64,000 nucleotides of DNA, from assembly GCF_932526225.1 (NCBI RefSeq), contig NC_064041.1:6965042-7029041 (forward strand). Reading direction: 5' to 3'. Below the pieces are notes generated by a model that searched no databases, had not been told where the DNA came from, and saw only the letters and a list, made by a program, of their open reading frames with translations. Every line of letters begins with the position of its first letter. Within the stretch, counting starts at the first letter, position 1. Positions 1 to 11,765 of this stretch are shown here, piece after piece. A program made the position numbers and the translations under genes. This DNA is from Nematostella vectensis. Lineage: Eukaryota; Cnidaria; Anthozoa; Actiniaria; Edwardsiidae.

Positions 1-772
1 TACCTCTCAATAATACCCCCACAGGCCCAAACATACCTCTCAATAATACCCCCACAGGCCCATACATACCTCTCAATAATACCCCCACATGCCCATACAT
101 ACCTCTCAATAATACCCCCACAGGTCCATACATACCCCTCAATAATACCTTAACAGGCCTATACATACCTCTCAATAATACCCCCACAGGCCTATACATA
201 CCCCTCAATAATACCCACAAAGGCTCATACATACCTCTCAATAATACCCCAAAGACTCATACATACCTCTCAATAATACCCCAAAGGCCCATACATACCC
301 CTCAAAAATACCCCCACAGGCCTATACATACCTCTCAATAATACCCCCAAAGGCCCATACATACCTCTCAATAATACACCCACAGGATCATACATACCCC
401 TCAATAATACCCCCAAAGGCCCATACATACCCCTCAATAATACCCCCAAAGGCCCATGCATACCTCTCAATAATAGCCACACAGGCCCATACATACCTCT
501 CAATAATACCCCCACAGGCTCATACATACCTCTCAATAATACCCCCACAGGCTCATACATACCTCTCAATAATACCCCCACAGGCCCATACATACCTCTC
601 AATAATACCCCCACAGGCCCATACATACCTCTCAATAATACCCCAAAGGCTCATACATACCTCTCAATAATACCCCCAAAGGCTCATACATACCTCTCAA
701 TAATACCCCCACAGGCCCATACATACCTCTCAATAATACCCCCACAGGCTAATACATACCTTTCAATAGTTC
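1..772. repeat. 33-bp minisatellite array
   Basis: About 23 tandem copies of a unit close to CAGGCCCATACATACCTCTC followed by AATAATACCCCCA. The array starts at or before the window edge. The unit length is divisible by three, so one minus-strand frame stays open as an 11-residue repeat (MYGPVGVLLRG). I read this as a consequence of the period, not as a gene: there is no splice context and no start. Confidence 0.95.
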
Positions 773-819
773 GTTATGTCACTAGTGTGCACCAGGCATT
801 ACTCAGAGTCATTTCCCAT

Positions 820-1072
820 ACCAATCAATGGTTGTCGTTTTTCTCAATTGTCTAAAAGAGCCTGGCGCGAGCGCGGGAAACCTTTTGATAATCTATAACG
901 TTAGGGTCTTGGCTGGTTTCAAAATGACGGTCAGCATAATCGCTGTAAAACATTAATTCCTGTATGTCTACGTGTAAATTCTCGACGTGCACTGTTCAAA
1001 GAGAGGAAAACGAATGAAGCGGCGGACTCCCAAATATGGTATGTAATTCAAAATAAGGAGTTGGCTGAGCAA
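820..1072 (+). repeat. Dispersed repeat, copy A
   Basis: This stretch matches 24,257-24,520 with scattered differences. Both run from an ATCAATGG(T/C)TGTCGTTTT start through AAAGAGCCTGG, AATTCCTG and AAATTCTCGAC to GCGGACTCCCAA. It is a member of an interspersed family of unknown type. The rest of 773-1,313 shows nothing I recognise. Confidence 0.7.
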
Positions 1073-1918
1073 GCGAGAAAAACTACAATTTTCAAAACAA
1101 AATTGTTTGATATGACTATTATTTTTAGTTCCAGCCAATCTCGTTCCCAGAGCCCACATACATGCTGCTGGTCAAAAGGTAAAAGACTTTGGAATGAGGT
1201 TGAGTTCCATTTTAACTACAATAATGATTGCGCATGTGCAGTGCCCAACTTGAAGACGGACTCATTGGCTCGTAATCATTGGCTAAAGTTGGAGGGAGAG
1301 AAGGAAGAAAGAAAAGAGGACCTTACAAACAAGGCACCAGAAGGCTTCTGATCTGGTGGACGGAATTTTTCAGTTGTGCGCTATGCTAATAACAGGGTTT
1401 TTTTCAAATCATATTTGTTGCACAAATTGTTCTCCGTCCTACATCCACATCACCATTAAATCCAGGAGCACGTGCTCCTTCCCCCCCCCTCCCATCATTA
1501 CGAATGTGTTGAAAAATTACAATTACCAGTAAGGGCGTGGCTGTGCCCCCCAAAAAGATTTCCAAGCCTATGTTACAGCTCTGAAATTCATACATCAAAC
1601 GAAATAAACAGCTCCACTCTATTTGCGATTTCGCATGAAGAGACCATGGATGTGGTATTTTCAAATATTATTAAAATGAAAAAGATCAAGACAAACCCAT
1701 GAGTATGTCAAATCTGTGTATACCAGCCAAAAGTAACAAGCATTGTATGGCATAGACAAACATCTATTTAGTTAATTTTTTATATGTTCTAAGCAAACAA
1801 GACAGAATATATTTACACTACACAATTTCAATTTTTTAAAGATTTATTTTTCCATTAGACATACAACTGCTGTGAATAACAGCAGAGCACCGTATACTAT
1901 AAACCCGATAACTTTTCT

Positions 1919-1924
1919 TTTATT
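1919..1924 (-). terminator. Poly(A) signal of collagen unit 1
   Basis: AATAAA on the minus strand about 100 bp past the unit 1 stop codon. It is conserved in the same place in units 2 and 3. Confidence 0.55.
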
Positions 1925-2024
1925 ATTATTCAATCAGTCATGCAACAACTTGTGAGCGAACTAGACACATTGTTACCCTACACCTTACAAATATTTTATT
2001 ATTCCATCAATCGTACAACTGGAA

Positions 2025-3975
2025 TCACTTGGTGCAGACTACGCATGTCAGCTCATACCCATTTACATACGGGGCACACGGTAGTGACCCACACCTCCCC
2101 TCCACGTGGTACAGCAGTGCTCCGTTATGGTTAGGGCTAGTACCCGGGACATACTCGGCATCGTGATCCACGCACACGAACTGACTTGAGTGCTTGTGAC
2201 CGTGATACTCCGTCATCAGGTAGCCGTAGTACTCGCGGGACCATCCCGCGGGACAGCGGGCGACGATGGGTATCATGAGCTGGGTGCTGCGGGACGGGAC
2301 GTAACACACGGCGCACGGGACATCGTGTTCATGAAGGGCTTTTCCACGTGTGAAGGGGCTGTGGTCATAGACTTCATACTCGGCGCCGTACATGTAGCCG
2401 CTGTACTGATGTCCCGGGGTGAAGTTTATGTACTGGGAGGTCTCGGGGAGACACACGTACTCTGCCGCACCTCCAGGGTGATCATAAAACTACCCGCCGA
2501 CACGCCCTTTAAGGAAAAGGTATATGAGACAAAAGACAGCGGCGTAGCCAGAATTTTTAACACGAGGGGGCCCAAAAGGCCTTTTCAAGACATTGTCCAC
2601 TGTGTTTGAGATAATGTCTCATACATTTACTGTATTTTTGGCTGCTAGAAGGGGGGGGGGGCGTGCCCCCTTGGCCACCCCCCCCCCCCCCGAGTACGAA
2701 AAAATCTGTTACCTCTCATCAAATTTGCAGCCCCTTATGGCGTATACGGTAACTACCTAGGATCGTTATGATCATAACGCACTCGTTATTTTTCCTCCTT
2801 TTTGGTACCCATGACTAGTATCCTTTTGTCACGCTAGACATTTTCCATATAATCAAATATTCAGTCAAAGTGAGTAGTTTTAGAATCAATAAAAACAAAT
2901 TAGTGGTCAGGTTTCTTTAGTTTCAAGATTTTGTGGTTATTGGGATAAGGATAAGTAGTTTCATGATTTAGCGGTTATTAGGGTAGTCATATAGTAGATA
3001 AGATAGGAGACCTTGACTTGATTTTATTAGATATGTTAACATGGGCCTTTAGAAAGCATCATTGGTAAATGATATGGTATCGGGAAAATACCTCTGTTTT
3101 GACATCTCTTTTTATAATTTGTACCCGCGGAAAACTTGAATTTAGTAACAGGAAACCAAGAACATCTGAAGCCGTGCGTAAGAAAAATAAAAGGCGACAG
3201 CCACTTGTTTTATCGAGTATTTCTTAATTCTCGTATTTCGCCCCTACTAGACCTAAAAACATCATCACACGATACGCCTCATAAATAGCCGGACTTAGGC
3301 GTCCCGGTATAAAAAGATATTCATTGCGTGTGTGCCCCCGATGCCAAAAATAGTTATTGTCTTTATAACGGATTAAGGGATTAGGTCATATTTAACCTAT
3401 AACTGATAAAGGTAACAAAGGTTAATAAAACTATAAAATTGCAGCACGGACGCGGTTTGCCCTTGTGGTCTAGTTCCAAACAAAATAAGTTTAAAAATAC
3501 ACGTGTGAAAAGGAAAAACAACTTGCACAGCTGGACCGCAGAAGGACAGGCCGCTCTGAGTAGAGCATATAAAAAGGGAAAGGTTTTAGTGCAAGATATA
3601 TCAGCTTTTACTACCCTGTTGTGGAGGAGAATAAAACTGGTACTTCCCGCCAAGCGGTCAGCTAGTCCTTTCTCCATCATCCCCTCGCAACTATACACGT
3701 ATCCTACCTTTGTAGACGAGCAGCGCGGAGCCTGGGCACGAGGTCTTCCCCCATCGCACGTACTGTACACCAGAGGACCCCCTGGGACCGGGGGGACCCC
3801 TCGCACCAGTCCCTCCCTGAGCACCGGGCGCTCCCTTTGGACCTCGATGATCACGATTTCAAAAATGAAATTATATGATAAACAAATTGATTTTAAACGA
3901 ATTTAAATAAAAATGGATTTGTCTTTTGTTAATACTCACCATTCAGTCCTGGTTTTCCGTCCTTTCCGTCTCTCC
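2025..3975 (-). pseudogene. Short-chain collagen C4-like 3' cassette, unit 1, with nonsense codon
   Basis: Exons on the minus strand are 3,940-3,975 (36 bp, GRDGKDGKPGLNG), 3,708-3,842 (135 bp, collagen triplets then VQYVRWGKTSCPG) and 2,025-2,506 (terminal). The splice sites look intact: GT-AG, all introns phase 1. In the terminal exon an in-frame TAG at 2,490-2,492 falls a few codons after the acceptor, where units 2 and 3 have a Glu codon. The next codon has also changed, from Trp to Phe. Downstream the C4-type domain is still largely readable (starting CLPETSQYINF), with changes such as TEYHG in place of TSHAF. A product using this cassette would lack the globular C-terminal domain, so I call it a pseudo-cassette; there is no signal-peptide exon of its own. 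Confidence 0.8.
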
Positions 3976-4593
3976 CTATGAAGAGGACCTTACAAACAAG
4001 GCACCAGAAGGCTTCTGATCTGGTGGACGAAATTTTTCAGTTGTGCGCTATGCTAATAACAGGTTTTTTTTCAAATCATATTTGTTCCACAAATTGTTCT
4101 CCGTCCTACATCCACATCACCATTAAATCCAGGAGCACGTGCTCCTCCTCCCCCCCCCCCCCCCCCATCATTACGAATGTGTTCAAAAATGACAATTACC
4201 AGTAAGGGCGTGGCTGTGCCCCCCCAAAAGATTTCCAAGCCTATGTTACAGCTCTGAAATTCATACATCAAACGAAATAAACGGCTCCACTCTATTTGCG
4301 ATTTCGCATGAAGAGACCATGGATGTGGTATTTTCAAATATTATTAAAATGAAAAGGATCAAGACAAACCCATGAGTATGTCAAATCTGTGTATACCAGC
4401 CAAAAGTAACAAGCATTGTATGGCATAGACAAACATCTATTTAGTTTATTTTTTATATGTGTTCTAAGCAAACAAGACAGAATATATTTACACTACACAA
4501 TTTCAATTTTTTAAAGATTTATTTTTTCATTAGACATACAACTGCTGTGAATAACAGCAGAGCACCGTATACTATAAACCCGATAACTTTTCT

Positions 4594-4599
4594 TTTATT
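4594..4599 (-). terminator. Poly(A) signal of collagen unit 2
   Basis: AATAAA on the minus strand about 100 bp beyond the TGA stop at 4,700-4,702. Confidence 0.6.
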
Positions 4600-4699
4600 A
4601 TTATTCAATCAGTCATGCAACAGCTTGTGAGTGAACTAGACACATTGTTACCCTACACCTTACAAATATTTTATTATTCCATCAATCGTACAACTGGAA

Positions 4700-6647
4700 T
4701 CACTTGGTGCAGACTACGCATGTCAGCTCATACCCTTCTACATACGGGGCACACGGTAGTGTCCCACACCTCCCCTCCACGGGGTACAGCAGGGCTCCGT
4801 TATGGTTAGGGCTAGTACCCGGGACATACTCGGCATCGTTATCCACGCACACGAACTGACTTGAGTGCTTGTGAAAGGCATGTGACGTCATCAGGTAGCC
4901 GTAGTACTCGCGGGACCATCCGGCGGGACAGCGGGCGACTGCGGGTATCATGAGCTGGGTGCTGCGGGACGGGACGTAACACACGGTGCACGGGACATCG
5001 TGTTCATGAAGGGATTTTCCACGTGTGAAGGGGCTGTGGTCATTGACTTCATACTCGGCGCCGTACATGTAGCCGCTGTGCTGATGTCCCGGGGTGAAGT
5101 TTATGTACTGGGGGGTCTCGGGGAGACACACGTACTCTGCCGCACCTCCAGGGTGATCATACCACTCCCCGCCGACACGCCCTTTAAGGAAAAGGTATAT
5201 GAGACGAAAGACAGCGGCGTAGCCAGAATTTTTAACACGAGGGGTCCCAAAAGGCCTTTTCAAGGCATTGTCTCCTGTGTTTTAGATAATGTCTCATACA
5301 TTTACTGTATTTTTGGCTGCTAGAAGGGGGGGGCGTGCCCCCTTGGCCACCCCCCCCCCCCCCGAGTACGAAAAAATCTGTTACCTCCCATCAAAGGTGC
5401 AGCCCCTTATGGCGTATACGGTAACTACCTAGGATCGTTATGATCATAACGCACTCGTTATTTTTCCTCCTTTTTGGTACCCATGACTAGTATCCTTTTG
5501 TCACGCTAGACATTTTCCATATAATCAAATATTCAGTCAAAGTGAGTAGTTTTAGAATCAATAAAAACAAATTAGTGGTCAGGTTTCTTTAGTTTCAAGA
5601 TTTTGTGGTTATTGGGATAAGGATAAGTAGTTTCATGATTTAGCGGTTATTAGGGTAGTCATATAGTAGATAAGATAGGAGACCTTGACTTGATTTTATT
5701 TGATATGTTATCATGAGCTTTTAGAAAGCATCATTGGTAAATGATATGGTATCGGGAAAATACCACTGTTTTGACATCTCTTTTTATAATTTGTACCCGC
5801 GGAAAACTTGAATTTAGTAACAGGAAACCAAGAACACCTGGAGACGTGCGTAAGAAAAATAAGAGGCGACAGCCACTTGTTTTATCGAGTATTTCTTAAT
5901 TCTCGTATTTCGCCCCTACTAGACCTAAAAACATTATCACAAGATAAGCCTCATAAATAGCCGGACTTAGGCGTCCCGGTATAAAAAGATATTCATTGCG
6001 TGTGTGCTCCCGATGCCAAAAATAGTTATTGTCTTTATAACGGATTAAGGGATTAGGTCATATTTAACCTATAACTGATAAAGGTAACAAAAGTTAATAA
6101 AACTATAAAATTGCAGCACGGACGCGGTTTGCCCTTGTGGTCTAGTTCCAAACAAAATAAGTTTAAAAAAACACGTGTGAGAAGGAAAAACAACTTGCAC
6201 AGCTGGACCGCAGAAGGACAGGCCGCTCTGAGTAGAGCATATAAAAAGGGAAAGGTTTTAGTGCAAGATATATCAGCTTTTACTACCCTGTTGTCGAGGA
6301 GAATAAAACTGATACTTCCCGCCAAGCGGTCAGCTAGTCCTTTCTCCATCATCCCCTCGCAACTATACACGTATCCTACCTTTGTAGACGAGCAGCGCGG
6401 AGCCTGTGCACGAGGTCTTCCCCCATCGCACGTACTGTACACCAGAGGACCCCCTGGGACCGGGGGGACCCCTCGCACCAGTCCCTCCCTGAGCACCGGG
6501 CGCTCCCTTTGGACCTTGATGATCACGATTTCAAAAATGAAATTATACGATAAACAAATTGATTTTAAACGAATTTAAATAAAAATGGATTTGTCTTTTG
6601 TTAATACTCACCATTCAGTCCTGGTTTTCCGTCCTTTCCGTCTCTCC
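4700..6647 (-). CDS. Short-chain collagen C4-like 3' cassette, unit 2 (alternative or orphan terminal exons)
   Basis: Minus-strand exons are 6,612-6,647 (36 bp, Gly-X-Y), 6,380-6,514 (135 bp, collagen triplets leading into the YVRWGKTSC start of the C-terminal domain) and 4,700-5,181 (terminal, 160 codons plus TGA). Donors and acceptors are canonical and every junction is phase 1, so the cassette could replace the equivalent exons of unit 3 without a frame change. The terminal exon encodes a Cys-rich globular domain of the kind following collagen in short-chain collagen C4 proteins (EWYDHPGGAAEYVCLPE, SREYYGYL, CDNDAEYV-like segments). It has no signal-peptide exon or promoter that I can see, because the unit was copied without the 5' end of the gene. 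It may therefore be used only as alternative 3' exons of the gene starting at 11,765, or not at all. Its coding sequence appears identical to that of unit 3. Confidence 0.75.
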
Positions 6648-7266
6648 CTATGAAGAGGACCTTACAAACAAGGCACCAGAAGGCTTCTGATCTGGTGGAC
6701 GAAATTTTTCAGTTGTGCGCTATGCTAATAACAGGTTTTTTTTCAAATCATATTTGTTCCACAAATTGTTCTCCGTCCTACATCCACATCACCATTAAAT
6801 CCAGGAGCACGTGCTCCTCCTCCCCCCCCCCCCCCCCCCATCATTACGAATGTGTTCAAAAATGACAATTACCAGTAAGGGCGTGGCTGTGCCCCCCCAA
6901 AAGATTTCCAAGCCTATGTTACAGCTCTGAAATTCATACATCAAACGAAATAAACGGCTCCACTCTATTTGCGATTTCGCATGAAGAGACCATGGATGTG
7001 GTATTTTCAAATATTATTAAAATGAAAAGGATCAAGACAAACCCATGAGTATGTCAAATCTGTGTATACCAGCCAAAAGTAACAAGCATTGTATGGCATA
7101 GACAAACATCTATTTAGTTTATTTTTTATATGTGTTCTAAGCAAACAAGACAGAATATATTTACACTACACAATTTCAATTTTTTAAAGATTTATTTTTT
7201 CATTAGACATACAACTGCTGTGAATAACAGCAGAGCACCGTATACTATAAACCCGATAACTTTTCT

Positions 7267-7272
7267 TTTATT
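7267..7272 (-). terminator. Poly(A) signal of collagen unit 3
   Basis: AATAAA on the minus strand about 100 bp beyond the TGA stop at 7,373-7,375. Confidence 0.6.
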
Positions 7273-7372
7273 ATTATTCAATCAGTCATGCAACAGCTTG
7301 TGAGTGAACTAGACACATTGTTACCCTACACCTTACAAATATTTTATTATTCCATCAATCGTACAACTGGAA

Positions 7373-10300
7373 TCACTTGGTGCAGACTACGCATGTCAGC
7401 TCATACCCTTCTACATACGGGGCACACGGTAGTGTCCCACACCTCCCCTCCACGGGGTACAGCAGGGCTCCGTTATGGTTAGGGCTAGTACCCGGGACAT
7501 ACTCGGCATCGTTATCCACGCACACGAACTGACTTGAGTGCTTGTGAAAGGCATGTGACGTCATCAGGTAGCCGTAGTACTCGCGGGACCATCCGGCGGG
7601 ACAGCGGGCGACTGCGGGTATCATGAGCTGGGTGCTGCGGGACGGGACGTAACACACGGTGCACGGGACATCGTGTTCATGAAGGGATTTTCCACGTGTG
7701 AAGGGGCTGTGGTCATTGACTTCATACTCGGCGCCGTACATGTAGCCGCTGTGCTGATGTCCCGGGGTGAAGTTTATGTACTGGGGGGTCTCGGGGAGAC
7801 ACACGTACTCTGCCGCACCTCCAGGGTGATCATACCACTCCCCGCCGACACGCCCTTTAAGGAAAAGGTATATGAGACGAAAGACAGCGGCGTAGCCAGA
7901 ATTTTTAACACGAGGGGTCCCAAAAGGCCTTTTCAAGGCATTGTCTCCTGTGTTTTAGATAATGTCTCATACATTTACTGTATTTTTGGCTGCTAGAAGG
8001 GGGGGGCGTGCCCCCTTGGCCACCCCCCCCCCCCGAGTACGAAAAAATCTGTTACCTCCCATCAAAGGTGCAGCCCCTTATGGCGTATACGGTAACTACC
8101 TAGGATCGTTATGATCATAACGCACTCGTTATTTTTCCTCCTTTTTGGTACCCATGACTAGTATCCTTTTGTCACGCTAGACATTTTCCATATAATCAAA
8201 TATTCAGTCAAAGTGAGTAGTTTTAGAATCAATAAAAACAAATTAGTGGTCAGGTTTCTTTAGTTTCAAGATTTTGTGGTTATTGGGATAAGGATAAGTA
8301 GTTTCATGATTTAGCGGTTATTAGGGTAGTCATATAGTAGATAAGATAGGAGACCTTGACTTGATTTTATTTGATATGTTATCATGAGCTTTTAGAAAGC
8401 ATCATTGGTAAATGATATGGTATCGGGAAAATACCACTGTTTTGACATCTCTTTTTATAATTTGTACCCGCGGAAAACTTGAATTTAGTAACAGGAAACC
8501 AAGAACACCTGGAGACGTGCGTAAGAAAAATAAGAGGCGACAGCCACTTGTTTTATCGAGTATTTCTTAATTCTCGTATTTCGCCCCTACTAGACCTAAA
8601 AACATTATCACAAGATAAGCCTCATAAATAGCCGGACTTAGGCGTCCCGGTATAAAAAGATATTCATTGCGTGTGTGCTCCCGATGCCAAAAATAGTTAT
8701 TGTCTTTATAACGGATTAAGGGATTAGGTCATATTTAACCTATAACTGATAAAGGTAACAAAAGTTAATAAAACTATAAAATTGCAGCACGGACGCGGTT
8801 TGCCCTTGTGGTCTAGTTCCAAACAAAATAAGTTTAAAAAAACACGTGTGAGAAGGAAAAACAACTTGCACAGCTGGACCGCAGAAGGACAGGCCGCTCT
8901 GAGTAGAGCATATAAAAAGGGAAAGGTTTTAGTGCAAGATATATCAGCTTTTACTACCCTGTTGTCGAGGAGAATAAAACTGATACTTCCCGCCAAGCGG
9001 TCAGCTAGTCCTTTCTCCATCATCCCCTCGCAACTATACACGTATCCTACCTTTGTAGACGAGCAGCGCGGAGCCTGTGCACGAGGTCTTCCCCCATCGC
9101 ACGTACTGTACACCAGAGGACCCCCTGGGACCGGGGGGACCCCTCGCACCAGTCCCTCCCTGAGCACCGGGCGCTCCCTTTGGACCTTGATGATCACGAT
9201 TTCAAAAATGAAATTATACGATAAACAAATTGATTTTAAACGAATTTAAATAAAAATGGATTTGTCTTTTGTTAGTACTCACCATTCAGTCCTGGTTTTC
9301 CGTCCTTTCCGTCTCTCCCTATGAATGATGGGTAATTCAAAATGTTCAGTGACTGTTGATATTATATTATTTTTAACCAATTTTTAGCCAGGATATCCCC
9401 TTCAGCATTGCTGATAAAAAAAAACGATGTAATTGATTGATATGTCAAAAACAAAAATAACTGTTTTTCATAAAAGGTTAAAAAAACAAATCGCCTTTTA
9501 CGAGAAGCCGAAGAAAAAAAATCCAATGCAAATGTATATTTTCTAAATAATATTTTCTTTTTTTGCGTGTAGAAAATAAAAATATATTTGATGATGATGA
9601 TATATTTAAAAATGATATATAATGATGATCATATTATTAGGCATATTTCATATTTAAAAATGTACTTCCTTTTTTCAAAATCTGAAGTTTTCAATAAATT
9701 CTTAAAATGTTCCTTTTTGTTAAAATAAGAAATTTCTTCTACAAAAAAATAATAATAAATGGTTTACCTGGTTTTCCATCACGACCATCTCTACCTAAAA
9801 GATAAATTAATAATTAATAATTAATAATTTTGAAATCGAAAAACCCTCTTAAGATACAAAAACGAGCAACGAGAATGCAGGTAACCGAAGCGACCCAGAA
9901 AACAGTCCCTCCCTGAGCAGCTGGCGCTGCCTTTAGACCTCCAAGATCACGACGTTAAGAAAAATAGAATTAAATGATAAATAAATTCATTTTAAACAAA
10001 TTTAACAAAAGACTTGTCTTGTTTTAGTACTTACCGTTCAGACCCGGTTTCCCGTCCTTTCCGTCTCTTCCTATGATGATGATGATGGAAAATTCAACAT
10101 GGATGTTACTAAAACGGGGAGCGGGGAACAGGAATCTGGGAACGAGTGATCAGCGGTAGGGCACAGCGATGTAGCAACCTCACGTGCGTCTCTTTGGCTC
10201 TTCTCTCGTTAAAATGGATGTTAAGTGAAATCTCTGACTCTGTTTCTAAGAATTATGAATAATTTATGCGTGGTAGTTTAGTGCGAGCTGAAATCGCAAG

Positions 10301-11765
10301 CTGCTGTTTTCCTTTTACAAGTTCAACAATGTCTGAGCTTGAGCTGTAATAAAGTGTACAGAAGAACCAATAAGATGGGGCCAGAAAAGTAATAACATTT
10401 TGCAATAGTCTAATTTAGTAAACAGTCAACTTGGTGTTAGAGGAAAGAAGGGTCATGGTCACGGAAAACAGCAGCTTTCAACATCTCATAAAAATACTGA
10501 AAATAGCACATCAAATTTATAAAGAGTGCTTTTCATCACTATGGGATGAGAATTTGAAGTCATGGCAATGTAGGATTGCAAAAATATCCACGGATTCAAA
10601 ATATGTTTCCATAAATCTCTTTTCAAGTTTACCATTGCGATTTTAGCTCGCACTAAACTACCCAAGCAAACTGTTATCATATTATCCCTTTCAACATATC
10701 ATTCACTTGACTTGATCTCTATCACATCTAAAATAAGAGAAACGTATTAGATTCGATTCAATGGGCGCATGAATTATTCATTAGAAACAGAGTCAGAGAT
10801 TTCACTTACCATCCATTTTAACGAGAGAAGAGCCAAAGAGACGCACTTGAGGTTGCTACATCGCTGTGCCCTACCGCTGATCACTCGTTCCCAGATCCCT
10901 GTTCCCCGCTCCCCGTTTTAGTAACACACATTCAACATGTTCAGTGACTGCTGATATTATTTTATTATGTACTGATGTATGTGTTATTGATTATGTAATA
11001 TGTTATTTATTGATAGTCACCTCGATGCCGTTGGAGTTATGTATTGATAGTCACCCCGGCATTGGGAGTTATGTATTGATAGTCGCCTCGAAGCCATGGG
11101 AGTTATGTATTGATAGTCACCTAGAAGTCATGGGAGTTATGTATTGATACTCACCTCGAAGCCATGGGACTGTTGCTCCGCCTGAGAGAAGGGCTTTCAT
11201 TCTGGCAAGAAAAATATAATTGTCAAATATCAAACAGAACAAGAAAAAATTTCTATTTATCATTACCACAATCACCAAGCAATTATGCCTAGGTTTAACA
11301 AGTTTTTAAAAGATTCCGTAAATAGCCACATAACAGTTTAACTGAATTAGAAGCCAGCAACAATATATGAGCAAATTCGAAAGCAGCTAGGAGATGAATC
11401 CCCCACGCGCTGTGATGTCTCTGATTCCCTTTTTTATCAAAATCCAACAGGCTTTGACACATGCAGAAAATTCAATGAAAGAGTTTAACTCTGTAGGAGA
11501 AATTTTTTAATATTGATACTAATGCCAAAAATATTACCAATTTTCCTAAAACGATTTGTTTTATGTACACTCACTCTTTCTCGATGCTTTCCAGTCTGTT
11601 ATTGAGTTCTGCGTTGGTGGGAATGCCACGTCGCTCTAACTCATCAGCCTGTTCCCGAGTCCTCAGTCCCTGGTCCTCCATTCCATCTTTCTCAGCCACT
11701 AGTACGGTAGCACAGAGCGCCACAAACAACAGCACAGTGATACGAGTACACAGGGGCATCTTCAT
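7373..11765 (-). CDS. Short-chain collagen C4-like protein, complete gene
   Basis: A secreted extracellular-matrix protein, predicted at 317 residues from seven exons: 11,575-11,765; 11,155-11,201; 10,035-10,070; 9,768-9,794; 9,283-9,318; 9,051-9,185; 7,373-7,854. The start is the ATG at 11,763-11,765, giving a basic then hydrophobic signal peptide (MKMPLCTRITVLLFVALCA). A charged stretch follows, then IEKEMKALLSGG, then Gly-X-Y triplets coded by short exons of 36, 27 and 36 bp (RDGKDGKPGLNG type) and part of the 135-bp exon (GPKGAPGAQGGTGARGPPG). The C-terminal Cys-rich domain starts VQYVRWGKTSC and continues in the last exon. The collagen exon sizes are multiples of nine, as in classical collagens, and junctions after exon 2 are phase 1. 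The family is known from sponges and cnidarians; the exact role here is inferred. Two further copies of the last three exons lie downstream. Confidence 0.85.
9904..9938 (-). pseudogene. Relic of the 135-bp collagen exon from an older unit
   Basis: The minus strand reads from a TTGGAG acceptor into GLKAAPAAQGGTG, clearly homologous to GPKGAPGAQGGTG of the intact exon. It breaks off after 35 bp with no donor, and Gly residues of the Gly-X-Y pattern are lost. Homology to the tandem units continues upstream through the intron to the 36-bp exon at 10,035-10,070, so 9,904-10,070 is the remnant of a fourth, oldest unit. That 36-bp exon is still used in my gene model. Confidence 0.7.
10100..10925. 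mobile_element. Foldback element in a collagen intron, with a start-codon/splice-donor motif in its arms
   Basis: Arms of about 160 bp at 10,104-10,265 and 10,772-10,922 are inverted copies starting GTTACTAAAACGGGGAGCGG. A second short inverted match (TAGTTTAGTGCGAGCT) lies further in. TTCAACATG-like sequence flanks both ends (10,090s and 10,927-10,937), which may be a target duplication. On the minus strand the right arm reads TTAAAATGGATGGTAAGTG: an ATG, one codon, and a consensus donor. The left arm has the same sequence with the donor G changed to T. No transposase is visible; the family is unknown to me. Confidence 0.75.
11011..11170 (-). repeat. 34-bp tandem repeat grown from collagen exon 2 and its splice donor
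   Basis: Five units at spacings of 34, 32, 34 and 34 bp. The unit at the exon is the true 3' end of exon 2 (CCATGGCTTCGAG) with donor GTGAGT. The following units, in the direction of transcription, repeat the exon end and the first intron bases. They carry GTGACT, GCGACT or GTGACT/GTGACC donors, weaker than the consensus at the exon. The array is therefore partly decayed copies of a coding exon edge inside the intron. Confidence 0.85.

Larger units (their letters stand above)
1314..9323. repeat. 2.67-kb segmental tandem triplication of collagen 3' exons
   Basis: Three head-to-tail units lie at 1,314-3,980, 3,981-6,652 and 6,653-9,323, each starting AAGAGGACCTTACAAACAAG and ending just beyond a 36-bp collagen exon. 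Units 2 and 3 differ almost only in poly-C tract length and a few bases. Unit 1 carries many substitutions and is older. Each unit holds, on the minus strand, a 36-bp Gly-X-Y exon, a 135-bp exon and a terminal exon with poly(A) signal. A poly-G/C-rich insertion-like segment lies in the last intron of each unit (for example 2,640-2,692). Confidence 0.95.

Noticed and set aside
270-635. Open frame of an 11-residue repeat (MYGPVGVLLRG)
   Set aside because: Produced by the 33-bp minisatellite; no start, splice or domain support.
3439-3906. 155-codon plus-strand frame repeated in all three units
   Set aside because: Antisense shadow of the collagen exon 3,708-3,842; frame and composition follow the minus-strand exon.
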